Assembly (NCBI GenBank): GCA_903952205.1
Contig: CAJBEZ010000085.1
Coordinates: 1-54,561, forward strand
DNA: 54,561 nt
Direction: 5' to 3'
From: an uncultured Desulfomonile sp.
GTDB lineage: Bacteria > Desulfobacterota > Desulfomonilia > Desulfomonilales > Desulfomonilaceae
Below, piece after piece: positions 43,118 to 53,690 of the stretch (position 1 is the first letter of the stretch; each line of letters begins with the position of its first letter). Made by a program: the position numbers and the translations under genes. The notes below the pieces were generated by a model that was given only the letters and a program-made list of their open reading frames with translations, was not told the origin of the DNA and made no database searches.

Positions 43118-45667
43118 ATGAGCAAGCAGCCCGCGCCTAATAGGCGTTCTCAGCTATATCAAACCATTAGACCATTCCTGGTGTGTTTTGTAGCGATCTC
43201 CCTTTTATTCGGATGTTTCACAGCCTACAAGGCCTGTGGGGAAGACTCTAAGCCAGTGATCAGTGTCGGCAGCGAAGTCGAATTCCCCCCGTTCGCTCTT
43301 GTCGATGAGGACGGTAAACCCGCAGGCTTTTCCGTTGACCTAATCAAGGCCATCGCACACGCCGCTGGATTGTCCATTATCTTCGAAACTGGAGAATGGG
43401 ACAAGATGTGGAACGGCTTGATTTCCGGAAAGTTGGACGTGTTGCCGGTCGTGGCGAAATCGTCTGAGCGGATGCGCCTCGTGGATTTTGGCCTTCCTCA
43501 CACCGAGACGTTCGACGCCTTCTTTGTTCGCGACGGGAGCCCCACGATTGGAAGCATCGAAGCCGCACAGGGAAAGAAGATCGTCGTCATGCGATCGGAC
43601 GCCGCCCACCACGAGCTTCTGAACCGGAACTTCCAGGGGGAACTGGCGCTTGTCGAAACGATACCGGAAGGGTTGTCCATGGTTGCCGCCGGTAAAGGCG
43701 ACGCATTCCTCTGTTCTAAGCTGATCGGCTCTTTGGCAATCAAGAAGCATGGAATACGGGGTTTGACTGCCGGCCCCTTCATTCCTGACTACAAACGTGT
43801 TTTCTCGGTTGGCGTAAGAAAAGGGGCGGATGAACTGAGGGAAAAGCTCAACCAAGGCCTGTTGATCGTTAAGGCCAGCGGACAGTACGACCGGATTTAC
43901 GAAAAATGGCTCTCAGTTGACGATCCATGGCTGAAGTATCGAAAATACTTGGTACCCGCTTTTCTTGTCGCTGCGGCTATTGCCTTGCTGACGATGCTCG
44001 GATTGGCGATTCTGAGAAGGCTAGTGAAGATGCGGACAGCAGAACTGGCAGCGAAGAACCAGGAACTGGAACAACAAATTACGGCGCGTGAGCGTACCGA
44101 GGATGAGCTGCTCAGGCATAAGCAAGGCCTAGAGATACTGATACAGGAGCGCACAAGGGCTTTGAAAGAAAGCGAGGCCCGTCTTCGAAGCTATTTTGAG
44201 ATTCCGGTGGTCGGCATTGCTATTACGTCATTAGATAAGGGCTGGTTAGAGGTAAATCCGGCTTTATGCAATATACTCGGATATTCCCAACAGGAACTGA
44301 GCTGTATGACGTGGGCTGAATTGACGCATCCTGATGACCTGGCCGCCGATGTGGCTCAATTTGAAAGGGTGCTGGCAGGCGAAATAGATACCTACTCCAT
44401 GGAAAAACGCTTCATCCGCAAAAACGGAGACTTCCTTTGGACCACTTTGTCCGTAAGTTGTGTCCGCAACCCTGAGGGCTCAGTGGACTACACCGTAGCT
44501 TTGTTGCAAGACATCACAGAGCGCAAGAGGGCAGAAGAGGCCGCATTGAGGTTAGTAGCGCTTGTCGAGTCCTCAGATGACGCCATCATCGGCAAAACCT
44601 TGGACGGTACTATCACAAGCTGGAATAAAGGAGCAGAAAGGCTGTATGGCTACGGTGCGGAGGAGGTCATTGGACAACCCGTTTCCTTGTTACTTCTACC
44701 TGAACTATTTGACGATCTTCCGGATATTCTGACAAGACTCAGCCAAGGAGAGGTTATCAGCCATCTTGAAACCAGACGTCTAACTAAAGACAAACGTATC
44801 ATAGAAGTGGATCTAACTATCTCTCCTATCAAGACCCAACAGGGCCAAATTATCGGCGTATCTTCCACTGCCCGAGACATCGCTGATCGCAAACGATTGG
44901 AGGCGGAACGACTGGAGATGGAACGGAAACTTCTCCATGCCCAGAAACTTGAGAGCCTCGCTGTTATGGCCAGTGCCATAGCACACGATTTCAACAACCT
45001 GCTTATGGTCGTTTTAGGCAATCTTGAGCTAGCTCTTGCTGATCTGGACCTGGCTCCCGAAACACGACAAAGGATTGAGAAAGCGATCCAGGCGTCTGAA
45101 CGTTCAGCGGAACTTTCTCACCAGATGCTTATCTACTCGGGAAGCGGCTTCTACAACCCCAAGGATTTGGATCTCGCCGAAGTGGCTCACAAAAGCGAGG
45201 ACCTGCTCAAATCTAATATTCCAAGAACTACAACGCTCCATCTTGAAATCAATGAGGGGCTTCCATTTATTAGGGGGGATGAGGACCAGGCCATGAGTGT
45301 AATCAAGAACCTGGCTATGAACGCTACTGAGGCGATTGGCCAGAAGGACGGTGATGTGACCCTCATGACTAGTGTCATGGTCTGTGATGAGAATTATCTG
45401 AGCCGTAGCCGCCTCGAAGAGAAACCAGAACCCGGCCGATTTGTGTTTCTCGAAGTTACAGACACTGGTTGTGGTATGGATGCTGAGACTCAGCACAAGC
45501 TTTTCGATCCGTTCTTCTCAACCAAATTCTGGGGTCGCGGCCTTGGAATGGCAGAGGTAATGGGTATAGTCAAGGGGCATCATGGCGCAATAATCGTGGA
45601 GAGCGACGTTGGTAAGGGGACCACCGTGCGTGTCCTGTTCCCGGCGGTGGATACATCGAGGATGTAG
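43118..45667 (+). CDS. Histidine kinase 3: SBP_bac_3 sensor, two PAS, HisKA, HATPase (no receiver)
   Basis: This 849-residue membrane kinase has an N-terminal signal or anchor (residues 18-40), a periplasmic amino-acid-binding-type domain (about 45-270, with EFPPFALVDEDGKPAGFSVDL), a transmembrane helix near 280-302, a coiled coil, and two PAS domains (about 350-475, 480-595). HisKA has His about 623; the usual GGIAHDFNN reads SAIAHDFNN. The HATPase end matches kinases 1 and 2 (FWGRGLGMAEVMG), but the chain stops there without a receiver. The signal would be a polar solute in the periplasm, as in BvgS-like sensors. Confidence 0.88.
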   Translation: MSKQPAPNRRSQLYQTIRPFLVCFVAISLLFGCFTAYKACGEDSKPVISVGSEVEFPPFALVDEDGKPAGFSVDLIKAIAHAAGLSIIFETGEWDKMWNGLISGKLDVLPVVAKSSERMRLVDFGLPHTETFDAFFVRDGSPTIGSIEAAQGKKIVVMRSDAAHHELLNRNFQGELALVETIPEGLSMVAAGKGDAFLCSKLIGSLAIKKHGIRGLTAGPFIPDYKRVFSVGVRKGADELREKLNQGLLIVKASGQYDRIYEKWLSVDDPWLKYRKYLVPAFLVAAAIALLTMLGLAILRRLVKMRTAELAAKNQELEQQITARERTEDELLRHKQGLEILIQERTRALKESEARLRSYFEIPVVGIAITSLDKGWLEVNPALCNILGYSQQELSCMTWAELTHPDDLAADVAQFERVLAGEIDTYSMEKRFIRKNGDFLWTTLSVSCVRNPEGSVDYTVALLQDITERKRAEEAALRLVALVESSDDAIIGKTLDGTITSWNKGAERLYGYGAEEVIGQPVSLLLLPELFDDLPDILTRLSQGEVISHLETRRLTKDKRIIEVDLTISPIKTQQGQIIGVSSTARDIADRKRLEAERLEMERKLLHAQKLESLAVMASAIAHDFNNLLMVVLGNLELALADLDLAPETRQRIEKAIQASERSAELSHQMLIYSGSGFYNPKDLDLAEVAHKSEDLLKSNIPRTTTLHLEINEGLPFIRGDEDQAMSVIKNLAMNATEAIGQKDGDVTLMTSVMVCDENYLSRSRLEEKPEPGRFVFLEVTDTGCGMDAETQHKLFDPFFSTKFWGRGLGMAEVMGIVKGHHGAIIVESDVGKGTTVRVLFPAVDTSRM

Positions 45668-45766
45668 TAGCGCAGGGCTTACACTTACACTGTTCGATGC
45701 GTGCTGGTATTTTCAAAAACAGCTAGAACTCAACAACTTTCATTTTTGTGAAGAGCGAAAATCCTC

Positions 45767-48154
45767 ATGCAAGACGAAAACAAAAGCAAACAACAGCTTA
45801 TCGATGAATTGAATGAAATGCGCCTCAAGATGGCGGAGTTCCAAAATTTTGAGGCTGCTAAACGAGATTTTCCCGAGATTAAAAACGAGGCAATCTATCG
45901 CTCATTGTTCCAACATATGCTGGAGGGGTTTGCTTATTGCAGGATGTTTTTTGACGACACCGGCACCGCTCAGGACTGGGTCTACCTGGACGTAAACCCC
46001 GCATTTGTTGAGTTGACTGGGTTGAAAAACATAGTTGGACAGAGAGTTACCGAAGTGATCCCAGGCATCAAAGAGAAGAGCCCGGAGTTATTTGATATTT
46101 ATGGCGGAGTTGCTAGTACCGGCAAAGCGGAAAAGTTTGAGTTCTACGTTGAGCCTCTGGAAACATGGTTTAATATCTCCGCCTATTGTCCGAAGAAGGA
46201 TCATTTTGCGGCTTTTTTTGAAATTATCACCGAGCGGAAGCGAAATGAGTCGGAACTCAGGGGATATACGAAAGAGGTAGAAGATCTTTACAACAATGCG
46301 CCATGCGGATACCACTCTCTGGACAGGAACGGCGTCATTGTCCGGATCAACGACACAGAACTAAACTGGCTTGGCTATTCACGAGACGAAGTCATAGGGA
46401 AAATAAGGTTCTCCGACATCCTCACGAAAGAATCGTTAAAAACTTTCCAGGAACACTTCCCTGGATTCAAAGAACGCGGGTGGGTAAAGGACCTCGATTA
46501 CGAGTTGATCAGAAAAAATGGAACCACCTTTCCCGTGATGTTGAACGCTACCGCCATAACTGACGATTTTGGCAATTATTTGATGAGTCGATCTACCGTT
46601 TTTGACATGACCTACAGGAATACCAAAGAACTAGAACTCAGGGAAAGCGAACAACGTTTCAAAATTCTCGCGCAAGCCTCGTTTGAGGGTATTCTGATCA
46701 GTCGGAACGGGGTCATACTGGATGCGAACAAAAACGTTATCGATATCTCAGGGTACAATTTGAACGAACTAATTGGAATGAGGATAGCGGATCTGACCAC
46801 AGAGAAATACCGTCAGGTCTCCAATAAACATATTGTATTGAACTCTGAAGAAATTTACGAATCTGAATGCCTGAGTAAGCAAGGGTCGACCGTACCCGTC
46901 TTGATTAGAGGAAAACGAATTATTTACAATGGCCGACCAGCCCGAGTCACCAGTGTCAGAGACCTGACACTGCAGAAAAAGATTGAACTAGAGAAAGAAG
47001 CGCTTCTTTCACAACTCATGGAATCCCAGAAGATGGAAGCCCTTGGCACTCTCGTCAATGGGATAGCTCACGACTTCAATAACATGCTAGCTGTCATCCT
47101 TGGCTATTCTCAACTCCTTTTGGATGAGAAGAAAAAAGGCGACCCTGGCTACGAGGACCTTCAGGCCATAATTCGAACAGGCCAAGGTGGAGCGGATCTG
47201 GTCAGAAAACTGTTGGCGTTCGGCCAACAGTCGCCGATATTCCCTATCTCTTTGGATGTCAATCTTCAAGTCACTCAAGTGATAGCGCTATTATCTCGAA
47301 CGCTTCCCCAGGTTCAGATTGACCTGGATTTGACCGATGGACCAACAACGATTCTTGCGGACCATAGTCAGATAGATCAATTAGTCGTTCACCTTGCCGT
47401 TAATGCGTCAGAGGCCATGCCGCTTGGTGGACGACTAAAGGTCGCAACGAAAACCGTATCGTTGGACGATGAATATTGCAGAACCCACAATGGAGTTAAA
47501 CCTGGCGGCTATGTGATGCTCTCAGTTTCGGATACCGGTATTGGCATGGACAAAGAAACGCTGGCCAGAATATTCGATCCCTTCTTTTCTACAAAGGAAA
47601 AGGGTTCAACAAGAGGAACCGGACTCGGCCTTTCTGTAGTGCAGGGCATCGTCAGACAGCACGATGCGCATATAACGTGCGAGAGTGAGCCACGAAAAGG
47701 AACCGTGTTCAAGGTTTACTTCCCCGCTATCGCATCACAGCGAAAAACCAAGAAAAAAGCAGGACTTTCCCCAGAATCAGGACTATCCAGGACAGTTTTA
47801 TTGGTCGAGGACGAACCAGAAGTAGCTGATTTTGGCCGGCGTATTCTGACAAGCGCTGGCTACTCGGTCATTACGGCCACCAATGGACGATACGCCCTTG
47901 AGATCTATCGCGATCGAAAGGAGGAGATATCGCTGGTTATTTTAGATCTTATCATGCCGGAGATGTCCGGCAGAGACTGCCTTATGGAGCTGTTAAAGAT
48001 AGATCCATCTGTTAAAGTGCTTATAGCAACTGGTTATACTCCGGAAGATGAGTTACACAGAGAGATTCGTACGCTCGTCAAGGTTTTTTTGCAGAAGCCG
48101 TTTGCGATAACGCAACTATTGACAGGGGTTAGTTCTGCGTTGGATGGCGACTAG
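45767..48154 (+). CDS. Hybrid histidine kinase 4: soluble, three PAS, HisKA, HATPase, receiver
   Basis: This 795-residue cytoplasmic protein has a short coiled coil (residues 1-40), PAS domains at about 45-160, 170-285 and 295-410, HisKA with His about 435 ([21 protein letters not shown]), HATPase with DTGIGMD and GTGLGLSVVQG, and a receiver with Asp about 727. The kinase core belongs to a different subgroup from kinases 1-3 and is closer to kinase 5. It ends 14 bases before kinase 5, so the two probably share a transcript and possibly a signalling task. Confidence 0.9.
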   Translation: MQDENKSKQQLIDELNEMRLKMAEFQNFEAAKRDFPEIKNEAIYRSLFQHMLEGFAYCRMFFDDTGTAQDWVYLDVNPAFVELTGLKNIVGQRVTEVIPGIKEKSPELFDIYGGVASTGKAEKFEFYVEPLETWFNISAYCPKKDHFAAFFEIITERKRNESELRGYTKEVEDLYNNAPCGYHSLDRNGVIVRINDTELNWLGYSRDEVIGKIRFSDILTKESLKTFQEHFPGFKERGWVKDLDYELIRKNGTTFPVMLNATAITDDFGNYLMSRSTVFDMTYRNTKELELRESEQRFKILAQASFEGILISRNGVILDANKNVIDISGYNLNELIGMRIADLTTEKYRQVSNKHIVLNSEEIYESECLSKQGSTVPVLIRGKRIIYNGRPARVTSVRDLTLQKKIELEKEALLSQLMESQKMEALGTLVNGIAHDFNNMLAVILGYSQLLLDEKKKGDPGYEDLQAIIRTGQGGADLVRKLLAFGQQSPIFPISLDVNLQVTQVIALLSRTLPQVQIDLDLTDGPTTILADHSQIDQLVVHLAVNASEAMPLGGRLKVATKTVSLDDEYCRTHNGVKPGGYVMLSVSDTGIGMDKETLARIFDPFFSTKEKGSTRGTGLGLSVVQGIVRQHDAHITCESEPRKGTVFKVYFPAIASQRKTKKKAGLSPESGLSRTVLLVEDEPEVADFGRRILTSAGYSVITATNGRYALEIYRDRKEEISLVILDLIMPEMSGRDCLMELLKIDPSVKVLIATGYTPEDELHREIRTLVKVFLQKPFAITQLLTGVSSALDGD

Positions 48155-48168
48155 AACAGGGATTCAAC

Positions 48169-51100
48169 ATGAATTCACGAACAATTGTCCTGATATTGGC
48201 GCTGATCTCGTTGATATCCACAGTGACAGGTGGATATCTCTACTATAATTCCGCTCAAAAAGCTGCTGTCAAAGAAACTGAAAGAGAACTTGCAGGAACA
48301 ACCAATGAATTAAAGGAAGATATTGATGGATTAATCTCAGATAATCAAAACCAGGTTAGGGTTATGGCTAGGTTTGAACAGCTTCAGAAGGCCATACTGA
48401 ACCAGGATCATGCGTCCATCTCTGAAGCAGACCGGATCCTGGACCATTTCGCACAAGGTCATTCTTACGACGTCTGTTATCTGATGGACGGCTCAGGGAA
48501 AACCATTGCTTCCAGCAACCGTAACGCTAAGGATAGTTTTGTTGGGCACAATTATGCGTTTCGTCCATATTTTGTTGATGCGATAAAAGGCAAACCAGGT
48601 TTGCACTTGGCTGTCGGGGTAACATCAGGCATGAGGGGGATTTACTTCAGCCATCCCGTTTATCTCCCGGAAGGAGGCTTGCCCATTGGTGTGGCGGTAA
48701 TCAAATCCTCGACTCGAGACCTGGACAGGGTTCTCTCCCGGAAGAGAGAGGGAATTGCCTTGCTGGTGCACAGTAGTGGGATTATTTTCGCTTCCAGCGA
48801 TGAGAACGCCACGCTGAAGCGCTTGTGGAAAGATTCGCCTGAAGAATTATCAAAGATCGCAGAAACACAGCAATTTGGAAAGGGACCCTGGAATTGGTCC
48901 GGCCTGGAAAAAATGGTCGGCGCCCAGGTTGTGGACAGTTCCGGAGAATTTTACATAATAGAGGAAGTCGGCCTTGGAAACCTCCCCGGATGGAGAATTG
49001 TTGATCTGTATAGCTTCAGGGCAGTCTATGGAAAGATTGTTGATCCTTTGGTGGGGAAAACCGGCTTAGTGGCTCTCATGCTATGTTTCTTTGTTGGGGG
49101 CGCAGTTATTTGCCTATATTTCATGGCTCAAAAAGACATCCGTAGCCGCAAACAGGCGGAAGAAACCATGAAAGAGAGCGAACGTAGGTCGGCTCAAATC
49201 ATAGAATTTCTTCCGGACGCCACAATGGTGATCGATGTTCAGGGAAAACTAATCGCATGGAATCAAGCGATCGAAAACCTTACGGGTATAAAGGCTTCCT
49301 CCATGCTCGGGAAGGGTGACTACGAATACGCTCTCCCATTCTACGGCCAGCGACGGCCAGTCATGCTTGACTTGGTAATCAAGCAAGAGCAAGAGACCTT
49401 ATCGAAATATGTCTACTTCCGAAGGGAGGGAGACAGATTGGTTTCCGAGACCTACATGCCGGATTTTTGCGGCAGAGGCCCGACATGGCTTTGGAATGTC
49501 GCAGCCCCGCTTTATGACCAGGATGGTCGAGTTGACGGCGCCATCGAGGCGATTCGTGACATCACCGACCACAAGCATGCTGAGCAACAGCTCAAAGAGA
49601 GCGAAGAGAAGTATCGGAGTTTGTTCGAAAATTCCATAGACGGAATCTTTATCACCGAATTAGACGGGACGCTCCTTGACGCCAATCAATCTTTTCTGGA
49701 TCTATTCGGCTACACCAAAGAGGAGATCTTAGGGAAGAGCGTCATCAAGATGTACGTGAATCCTGATGACCGGTACCAATTCCAGCAAGTCATAGAGAAA
49801 GACGGTTACATCAAGGACTATCCGCTAAACTTGGTAAAGAAGGATGGAACTGAGATAGACTGCCTGCTCTCTGCAACCATCAGAAAAGCCATTGATGGAA
49901 GGATTCTCGGATACCGAGGAATATTTAGGGATGTGACGGAACGGAAAAGAATAGAGGAAGCCCTTCAGCAAAGCGAAGCAACTCTCAGAACTGTGCTTAA
50001 GTCAGTTCCTATAGGTATAGGATTGGTCACAAATCGGATATTTGGCTGGACAAATGAGTCTCTATCGGAAATGACGGGATATTCGGCCGCCGATTTTCTT
50101 GGACAAGGGACCAGGATGCTTTACGAAAGTGATGAGGAGTTCGATCGCATCGGATTTGAATATGGACATGTCAAGGAAGGAGGCGCTGTTTCGGTTGAAA
50201 CCCGTTTCAAGTGTAAGGACGGCACAATAATTGACGTTATCCTAAGCTTATCGGCGATAATGCCTGGTGATTTGTCAACGGGAGTTGTTTTTTCCGTAAT
50301 TGACATTACCCAGCGTAAGCTGGCGGAGGTTGCTCTAGAAAAGCGAATCGTCGCCCTGACTAGCCCACTGGATCAGGTTCATGGCATTGAGTTTGATGAT
50401 CTTTTCAACCTTGACGACATTCAGAAGCTGCAGGATCAGTTTGCCCAAGCCTCCGGAGTCGCCTCTATCATCACGCACACTGATGGCAGGCCTATCACCA
50501 GGGCCAGCAACTTCCGCCGACTATGTAACGACATAATCCGCCAGACTGATAAGGGGCTGGCCAACTGCTACAAGTCAGACTCAGTAATCGGTCGCTATCA
50601 TCCGGAAAGACCGATCGTTAGTCAGTGTCTCAGCGGAGGACTGTGGGACGCCGGCGCAAGTATCACTGTCGGTGGTAGGCACATTGCCAACTGGTTGATA
50701 GGACAGGTGCGGAATGAGGCACAGACCGAAGAAAAGATGCGGGATTACGCTCGTGAGATCGGCATGGACGAGGAGTCTGTTGTAGAAGCTTTCCTCGAAG
50801 TTCCCACCATGCCGCAAAAGCAATTCGAAGCGGTCGCCCAAGCTCTTTTCACCTTGGCAAGCCAGCTTTCTGATGTCGCCTACCAGAATATCCAACAGGC
50901 AAGGTTCATCACTCAGCTTAAGAAAGCAGAGTTGGAGAAGGAACTGTTACAGCAACAGTTGTTCCAAGCCCAGAAGATGGAAGCGGTCGGGACGCTGGCA
51001 GGAGGCATAGCGCATGATTTCAACAACCTCCTCCAAATAGTGCTGGGATATTCTGAGGTCATGCTCCTACGCAAAAAAGAAGGGGAACATGATTACGTTG

Positions 51101-52125
51101 ATCTACATCAAATATATCAGGCGGGAAAACGGGGGGCTGACCTGGTCAAGAGCTTGATGACTTTCAGCCGAAAAGTTGAAGTAAAACATGTTCCTGTAAA
51201 CTTGAATCAGGAAATAACACAGTTGCAAGACCTCCTTTCTCATACGATACCAAAGATCATAAAATTTGACTTACGTCTCAGCGGTGACCTTGAAGTGATA
51301 AATGCGGATCGGTCTCAGATTGGCCAAGTCTTGATGAATCTAGGAGTAAACGCAAGGGACGCCATGCCGGATGGTGGGACATTGACCATTGAGACCGCAA
51401 ACGTTGTCTTGGACAAGGAATATTGCAGCGCTCATCTTGAGGCTATACCTGGAAGTTACGTCTTGCTGACTGTTTCGGATACAGGTCAAGGGATGGACAA
51501 GGAAACCCTGTCTCACATATTTGAGCCGTTCTTCAGTACGAAGGAAGTGGGAAGGGGCACTGGCCTAGGGCTTGCGACAGTTTATGGCATCGTTAAACAG
51601 CATAGCGGGCACATCACTTGTTACAGCGAGCCTGGTCTCGGGACAACGTTCAAGATATATTTCCCGGCCATTGAGAAAGAAAGAGTTTCCGAAACCGCTA
51701 CAGTTGAGAGGCCAATTCCAGGTGGGACAGAAACAGTGCTTTTGGTAGATGATGAAGAATCACTGAGGGACCTGGGAACCACGCTTCTCAACAAATATGG
51801 GTATCGTGTAATCACGGCCTCTAATGGTAAAGAAGCCCTGGAGACGTACCGGAGGATGGCTGACAGAATATCGTTGATCATGCTTGACTTGCTCATGCCT
51901 GTAATGGATGGAGAGACGTGCCTGGAAGAGATTCTTCGTGTCAATCCCAACGCTAAGGTTGTTATTGCCAGTGGGGTCACTGAACAAGGCCAGGGAAAAG
52001 GAGCAATGGGGTTTGTCCAAAAACCTTTCGACATGAGACAACTTTTGACTACGGTTCGTGAGGTTCTGGACCAGGATATCCGTGGGCCTGGTAATACCGG
52101 AGATAGCTCAGAAGCGGCTTCTTGA
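48169..52125 (+). CDS. Hybrid histidine kinase 5: Cache, three PAS, PocR, HisKA, HATPase, receiver
   Basis: This 1318-residue membrane sensor has a transmembrane helix (about 6-26), a double-Cache periplasmic domain similar to that of C4-dicarboxylate sensors ([16 protein letters not shown] near 127), a second transmembrane helix (about 298-320), and PAS domains at about 335-465, 475-595 and 605-725. A PocR domain follows (about 735-915: [20 protein letters not shown], with conserved Cys residues in RLCNDIIR and ANCYKSD), known to bind small organic ligands in regulators. HisKA has His about 949, and the receiver Asp about 1240. The C-terminal tail is unusual because the following DNA is a receiver remnant. 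Confidence 0.9.
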   Translation: MNSRTIVLILALISLISTVTGGYLYYNSAQKAAVKETERELAGTTNELKEDIDGLISDNQNQVRVMARFEQLQKAILNQDHASISEADRILDHFAQGHSYDVCYLMDGSGKTIASSNRNAKDSFVGHNYAFRPYFVDAIKGKPGLHLAVGVTSGMRGIYFSHPVYLPEGGLPIGVAVIKSSTRDLDRVLSRKREGIALLVHSSGIIFASSDENATLKRLWKDSPEELSKIAETQQFGKGPWNWSGLEKMVGAQVVDSSGEFYIIEEVGLGNLPGWRIVDLYSFRAVYGKIVDPLVGKTGLVALMLCFFVGGAVICLYFMAQKDIRSRKQAEETMKESERRSAQIIEFLPDATMVIDVQGKLIAWNQAIENLTGIKASSMLGKGDYEYALPFYGQRRPVMLDLVIKQEQETLSKYVYFRREGDRLVSETYMPDFCGRGPTWLWNVAAPLYDQDGRVDGAIEAIRDITDHKHAEQQLKESEEKYRSLFENSIDGIFITELDGTLLDANQSFLDLFGYTKEEILGKSVIKMYVNPDDRYQFQQVIEKDGYIKDYPLNLVKKDGTEIDCLLSATIRKAIDGRILGYRGIFRDVTERKRIEEALQQSEATLRTVLKSVPIGIGLVTNRIFGWTNESLSEMTGYSAADFLGQGTRMLYESDEEFDRIGFEYGHVKEGGAVSVETRFKCKDGTIIDVILSLSAIMPGDLSTGVVFSVIDITQRKLAEVALEKRIVALTSPLDQVHGIEFDDLFNLDDIQKLQDQFAQASGVASIITHTDGRPITRASNFRRLCNDIIRQTDKGLANCYKSDSVIGRYHPERPIVSQCLSGGLWDAGASITVGGRHIANWLIGQVRNEAQTEEKMRDYAREIGMDEESVVEAFLEVPTMPQKQFEAVAQALFTLASQLSDVAYQNIQQARFITQLKKAELEKELLQQQLFQAQKMEAVGTLAGGIAHDFNNLLQIVLGYSEVMLLRKKEGEHDYVDLHQIYQAGKRGADLVKSLMTFSRKVEVKHVPVNLNQEITQLQDLLSHTIPKIIKFDLRLSGDLEVINADRSQIGQVLMNLGVNARDAMPDGGTLTIETANVVLDKEYCSAHLEAIPGSYVLLTVSDTGQGMDKETLSHIFEPFFSTKEVGRGTGLGLATVYGIVKQHSGHITCYSEPGLGTTFKIYFPAIEKERVSETATVERPIPGGTETVLLVDDEESLRDLGTTLLNKYGYRVITASNGKEALETYRRMADRISLIMLDLLMPVMDGETCLEEILRVNPNAKVVIASGVTEQGQGKGAMGFVQKPFDMRQLLTTVREVLDQDIRGPGNTGDSSEAAS

Positions 52126-52294
52126 AGCCTTACGGAACATGGCCCCCAATGTCAGAGTCCTTATCGCCAGTGGGGCTTTAAACTCTGAAATCGAGGCGGA
52201 TTTGAACGAGATTGGGGCTAAAGGGCTTATCGCCAAGCCGTTTGACACACCGCAACTCCTTGAGAAGATCCGTAAGATTATTGATGAAGATTAA
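52118..52294 (+). pseudogene. Receiver-domain remnant
   Basis: Overlapping the end of kinase 5 in another frame, the sequence reads [20 protein letters not shown], then AKGLIAKPFDTPQLLEKIRK and a stop. This is the last half of a receiver domain (the conserved lysine is in AKPF), with no start or phosphoacceptor half. It is probably the 3' end of a deleted hybrid kinase. Confidence 0.7.
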
Positions 52295-52296
52295 GA

Positions 52297-52322
52297 GCTA
52301 GGGGAGGCCGCCCTCCCCTAGC
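52297..52322 (+). terminator. Hairpin terminator after the kinase cluster
   Basis: GCTAGGGGAGG (52297-52307) and CCTCCCCTAGC (52312-52322) form a perfect 11-base-pair stem with a CCGC loop, starting two bases after the remnant's stop codon. No T-run follows, so it may need Rho or act as an mRNA end stabiliser. Confidence 0.7.
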
Positions 52323-52752
52323 CTGCAAATACCATTGAATTGGTTCTAGTATCTCGTGCAATCATCAGATACGTTATGCTTGACGTAACGCATAATTTGA
52401 CATAATTAGATGTTATCCACAGGTCCTGTGGACGTTGGATGACAGGTGAACGGTATTGCTTGAGAAAAGTGAGTTTGGCCAAAGAAAGGGTGACCAGTCA
52501 ATGAGAATTGCCCCAAGAATTCATGTTACTGTTCCCATTTTTCGCAGTTGGACATAAAAATTGAAACATTATCAGCGACACACTGTCCTAAACCATCAAT
52601 AGAGGCGGTGAGTATCTTGCCTGGTGAATTCCATAGTAAATAAACTGACTATCCTGAATTTATGCCTCAAGAAAGGAATAAACCTATTATTGGTTGGGGC
52701 TCAGTTTGGGCCTTGCTATTTTGATAAAATGATTAAGCAATTTTTGACTTGA
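52323..52752. other. Intergenic region with palindromes and one DnaA-like box
   Basis: This stretch contains TTATCCACA (52413-52421), a perfect match to the DnaA-box consensus, overlapping the 17-base palindrome TCCACAGG-T-CCTGTGGA (52416-52432). Just upstream, TTATGC and GCATAA flank GACGTAAC. No gene is supported. A lone box does not make an origin; operator sites for a nearby regulator are more likely. Confidence 0.4.
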
Positions 52753-53433
52753 CTGAGACAGGAAAGATTAGCGGTTCTTGTCATTGGATTAATTGGCGCC
52801 ACTTTTATTGCCATACACTACTCAATAAGTGACTCTGGCTTTGTTGCCGGCAAGGTCGCCGGGCTCCTTTGTGTTCTGGCTTTTTTCCCGTATATCATAG
52901 CTATAATCAGAGGAGAAATCAGGCCCAACAGAGTATCCTGGTGGATCTGGAGCGCTTTGAGCGCCTTGATCGCAGCTAGTTACCACTCCGCCGGGGCGAG
53001 CAATACCCTTGTTGTCGCGTTGATAGATGTGCCTTGTGTATTGATCATCGCGATACTTTCAATAAGATATGGAGAAAGGGGGAAAAACCCTTTTAACGGT
53101 TACTGTGTCGCAGGGGCCATTATGGGAATTGGAATGTGGGCGTTGTCCGGCTCCCCGTCTGTTACACTCTCTTTTCTTTTGTTTTCGGACCTTATGGCAT
53201 CCATGCCAACTATATGGAACTCGTATAAAAGGCCGGGCCAGGAGGATATTTTTGCATGGTTAATGACGTTAGCCGGTAACATTCTGAATCTATTCGCCAT
53301 TGAAAGATGGGTTTTTTCTATAGCCGTATATCCAGTCTTCCAATGCTTGATTGTTGGAATAATTTGTGTCGGTTTGTTTAGAAAGTTCAATCCGCATTTT
53401 TCGATAAACACAAATCGATTCGCCAAGGCGTGA
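52753..53433 (+). CDS. Small membrane protein with unclear start
   Basis: The frame encodes about 226 residues with six to seven hydrophobic helices (LAVLVIGLIGATFIAIHYS, LLCVLAFFPYIIAII, VSWWIWSALSALIAASYHS, and others). Coding clearly extends upstream of the first usual start codon (TTG at 52957) to a UGA at 52750. An ATG at 52729 is in the same frame, giving MIKQFLT before the UGA. Either the gene starts at a rare codon such as CTG 52753, or the UGA is a nonsense mutation. No partner cysteine or hairpin supports selenocysteine here. The function is unknown. Confidence 0.6.
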   Translation: MRQERLAVLVIGLIGATFIAIHYSISDSGFVAGKVAGLLCVLAFFPYIIAIIRGEIRPNRVSWWIWSALSALIAASYHSAGASNTLVVALIDVPCVLIIAILSIRYGERGKNPFNGYCVAGAIMGIGMWALSGSPSVTLSFLLFSDLMASMPTIWNSYKRPGQEDIFAWLMTLAGNILNLFAIERWVFSIAVYPVFQCLIVGIICVGLFRKFNPHFSINTNRFAKA

Positions 53434-53690
53434 TCAATCATTATCGCCGGATTCTGCCCGTATGAGGTTTTCTCTACCGTTTTGGACTTCAATGCGGCCC
53501 CCTATGGTCCGGGTTTCAACGAGATTTCTCAACTGGCGGAAATCTCCTTTCAGAATAACTTCAATTGATCGTATACTAAGGGCGTCTCTACAAATTGATT
53601 ATTTTTCAGTCGACAGTTTTCGCTGCTTGTTCAGTCTGTGCTATAGGGAAAGTATATCAAACAGGGAGGACAAACCCCCAACAAGCTTCG
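53434..53690. other. Intergenic stretch before the IS relic
   Basis: No supported gene; weak frames here read as shadows. It may be the decayed 5' part of the insertion sequence that follows. Confidence 0.35.

Noticed and set aside
52413-52421. DnaA box as part of a replication origin
   Set aside because: There is a single box and no dnaA, dnaN, gidA or AT-rich unwinding cluster nearby.
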